5,826 bases of DNA from Dehalococcoides sp. (GTDB lineage Bacteria; Chloroflexota; Dehalococcoidia; Dehalococcoidales; RBG-16-60-22): positions 1-5,826 of the forward strand of contig DAOUZD010000056.1 of NCBI GenBank assembly GCA_030665795.1. The letters are read 5' to 3'. A program made the position numbers and the translations under genes. The notes under the pieces were generated by a model. The model was given only the letters and a program-made list of their open reading frames with translations. It had not been told where the DNA came from and ran no database searches. Below are positions 5,669-5,826 of this stretch, piece by piece. Each line of letters starts with the position of its first letter. The first letter of the stretch is position 1.

Positions 5669-5826
5669 GTGAGCAAGAAATTTTTCTACTGTTTGTTGGT
5701 AATCGGACTGGTTGTTCCAGGGATATTGATAGCAGGTTGTGAAAAGGAAGAGGAAGCTGCGGTAAGGGTAGAAGAACCCCCAAAAGAAGAACCCCCCAAA
5801 ATTGAGCAAGTAATACCTTTGAGGAA
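5669..5826 (+). CDS. Putative lipoprotein, N-terminal part (continues beyond window)
   Basis: A frame open to the window edge encodes 52 residues with a clear lipoprotein signal peptide: a positive start MSKK (GTG read as Met), a hydrophobic core at about residues 5-22 (FFYCLLVIGLVVPG), and the lipobox IAGC with the acylated cysteine at C24. The mature part begins with EKEEE and then a proline- and charge-rich spacer, EEPPKEEPPKIE, of the kind that holds an extracytoplasmic domain away from the membrane. Lipidation by Lgt and cleavage by Lsp are therefore expected. The functional domain lies past the window, so the product could be a solute-binding protein, a redox protein or something else. 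It follows the Memo-AMMECR1 gene by 260 bp with a possible terminator between, so operon membership is doubtful. Confidence 0.75.
   Translation, partial: MSKKFFYCLLVIGLVVPGILIAGCEKEEEAAVRVEEPPKEEPPKIEQVIPLR

Noticed and set aside
5498..5809. Minus-strand open frame of 103 residues
   Set aside because: It runs across the palindromic repeat and the intergenic region, and is antisense to the lipoprotein gene, which has a signal peptide, lipobox and ribosome site. Its aromatic start is a by-product of the opposite strand.
1..5826. tRNA, rRNA, CRISPR array or riboswitch
   Set aside because: Reading the intergenic stretches (529-685, 1703-1862, 2889-3060, 5409-5668) showed no cloverleaf, regular spaced repeats or recognisable riboswitch core; all other sequence is accounted for by coding frames.

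Overview
The window looks like a chromosomal segment of an anaerobic bacterium or, less likely, an archaeon. I read about half G+C by eye (not computed), TTG and GTG starts, purine-rich Shine-Dalgarno sites and sigma70-like promoters, which favour a bacterium. The gene content (a radical-SAM/Memo/AMMECR1 module, a free-standing BioD-like/DRTGG protein, purM) and the CCCTCTCC-type intergenic hairpins remind me of uncultured Chloroflexota (Dehalococcoidia). That placement is an inference from style and content, not a sequence match.

Layout. The left half is read on the minus strand: from the right, a BioD-like P-loop/DRTGG protein (2888 to 1863), then purM (1702 to 686), then the first 176 codons of an AlkD-type DNA alkylation repair protein (528 to the window edge). 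The right half is read on the plus strand: a radical SAM enzyme (3061-4095) overlapping by four bases a fused Memo-AMMECR1 protein (4092-5408), then the start of a lipoprotein gene with a GTG start (5669 to the right edge). The 172 bp between the DRTGG gene and the radical SAM gene hold back-to-back promoters.

The central item is the AmmeMemoRadiSam module. All three signature domains are present in two translationally coupled genes, with Memo and AMMECR1 joined in one polypeptide. The Memo half keeps the metal-ligand pattern, and the radical SAM protein carries extra cysteine clusters at both ends. The three families are known to travel together, but as far as I know the reaction they perform is unsolved. 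PurM makes AIR in purine synthesis and is a housekeeping gene; AlkD-like proteins remove alkylated bases. Nothing visible links either to the module.

The main non-coding feature is a 65-bp palindromic repeat present twice (590-654 and 5444-5508). Each copy begins 31-35 bp after a stop codon (purM and the Memo-AMMECR1 gene) and has the same orientation relative to that gene. Its outer parts match in one orientation, whereas its central 20 bp match better in the opposite one, as if the hairpin core had flipped. No tRNA, rRNA, CRISPR array, transposase or phage gene was seen.
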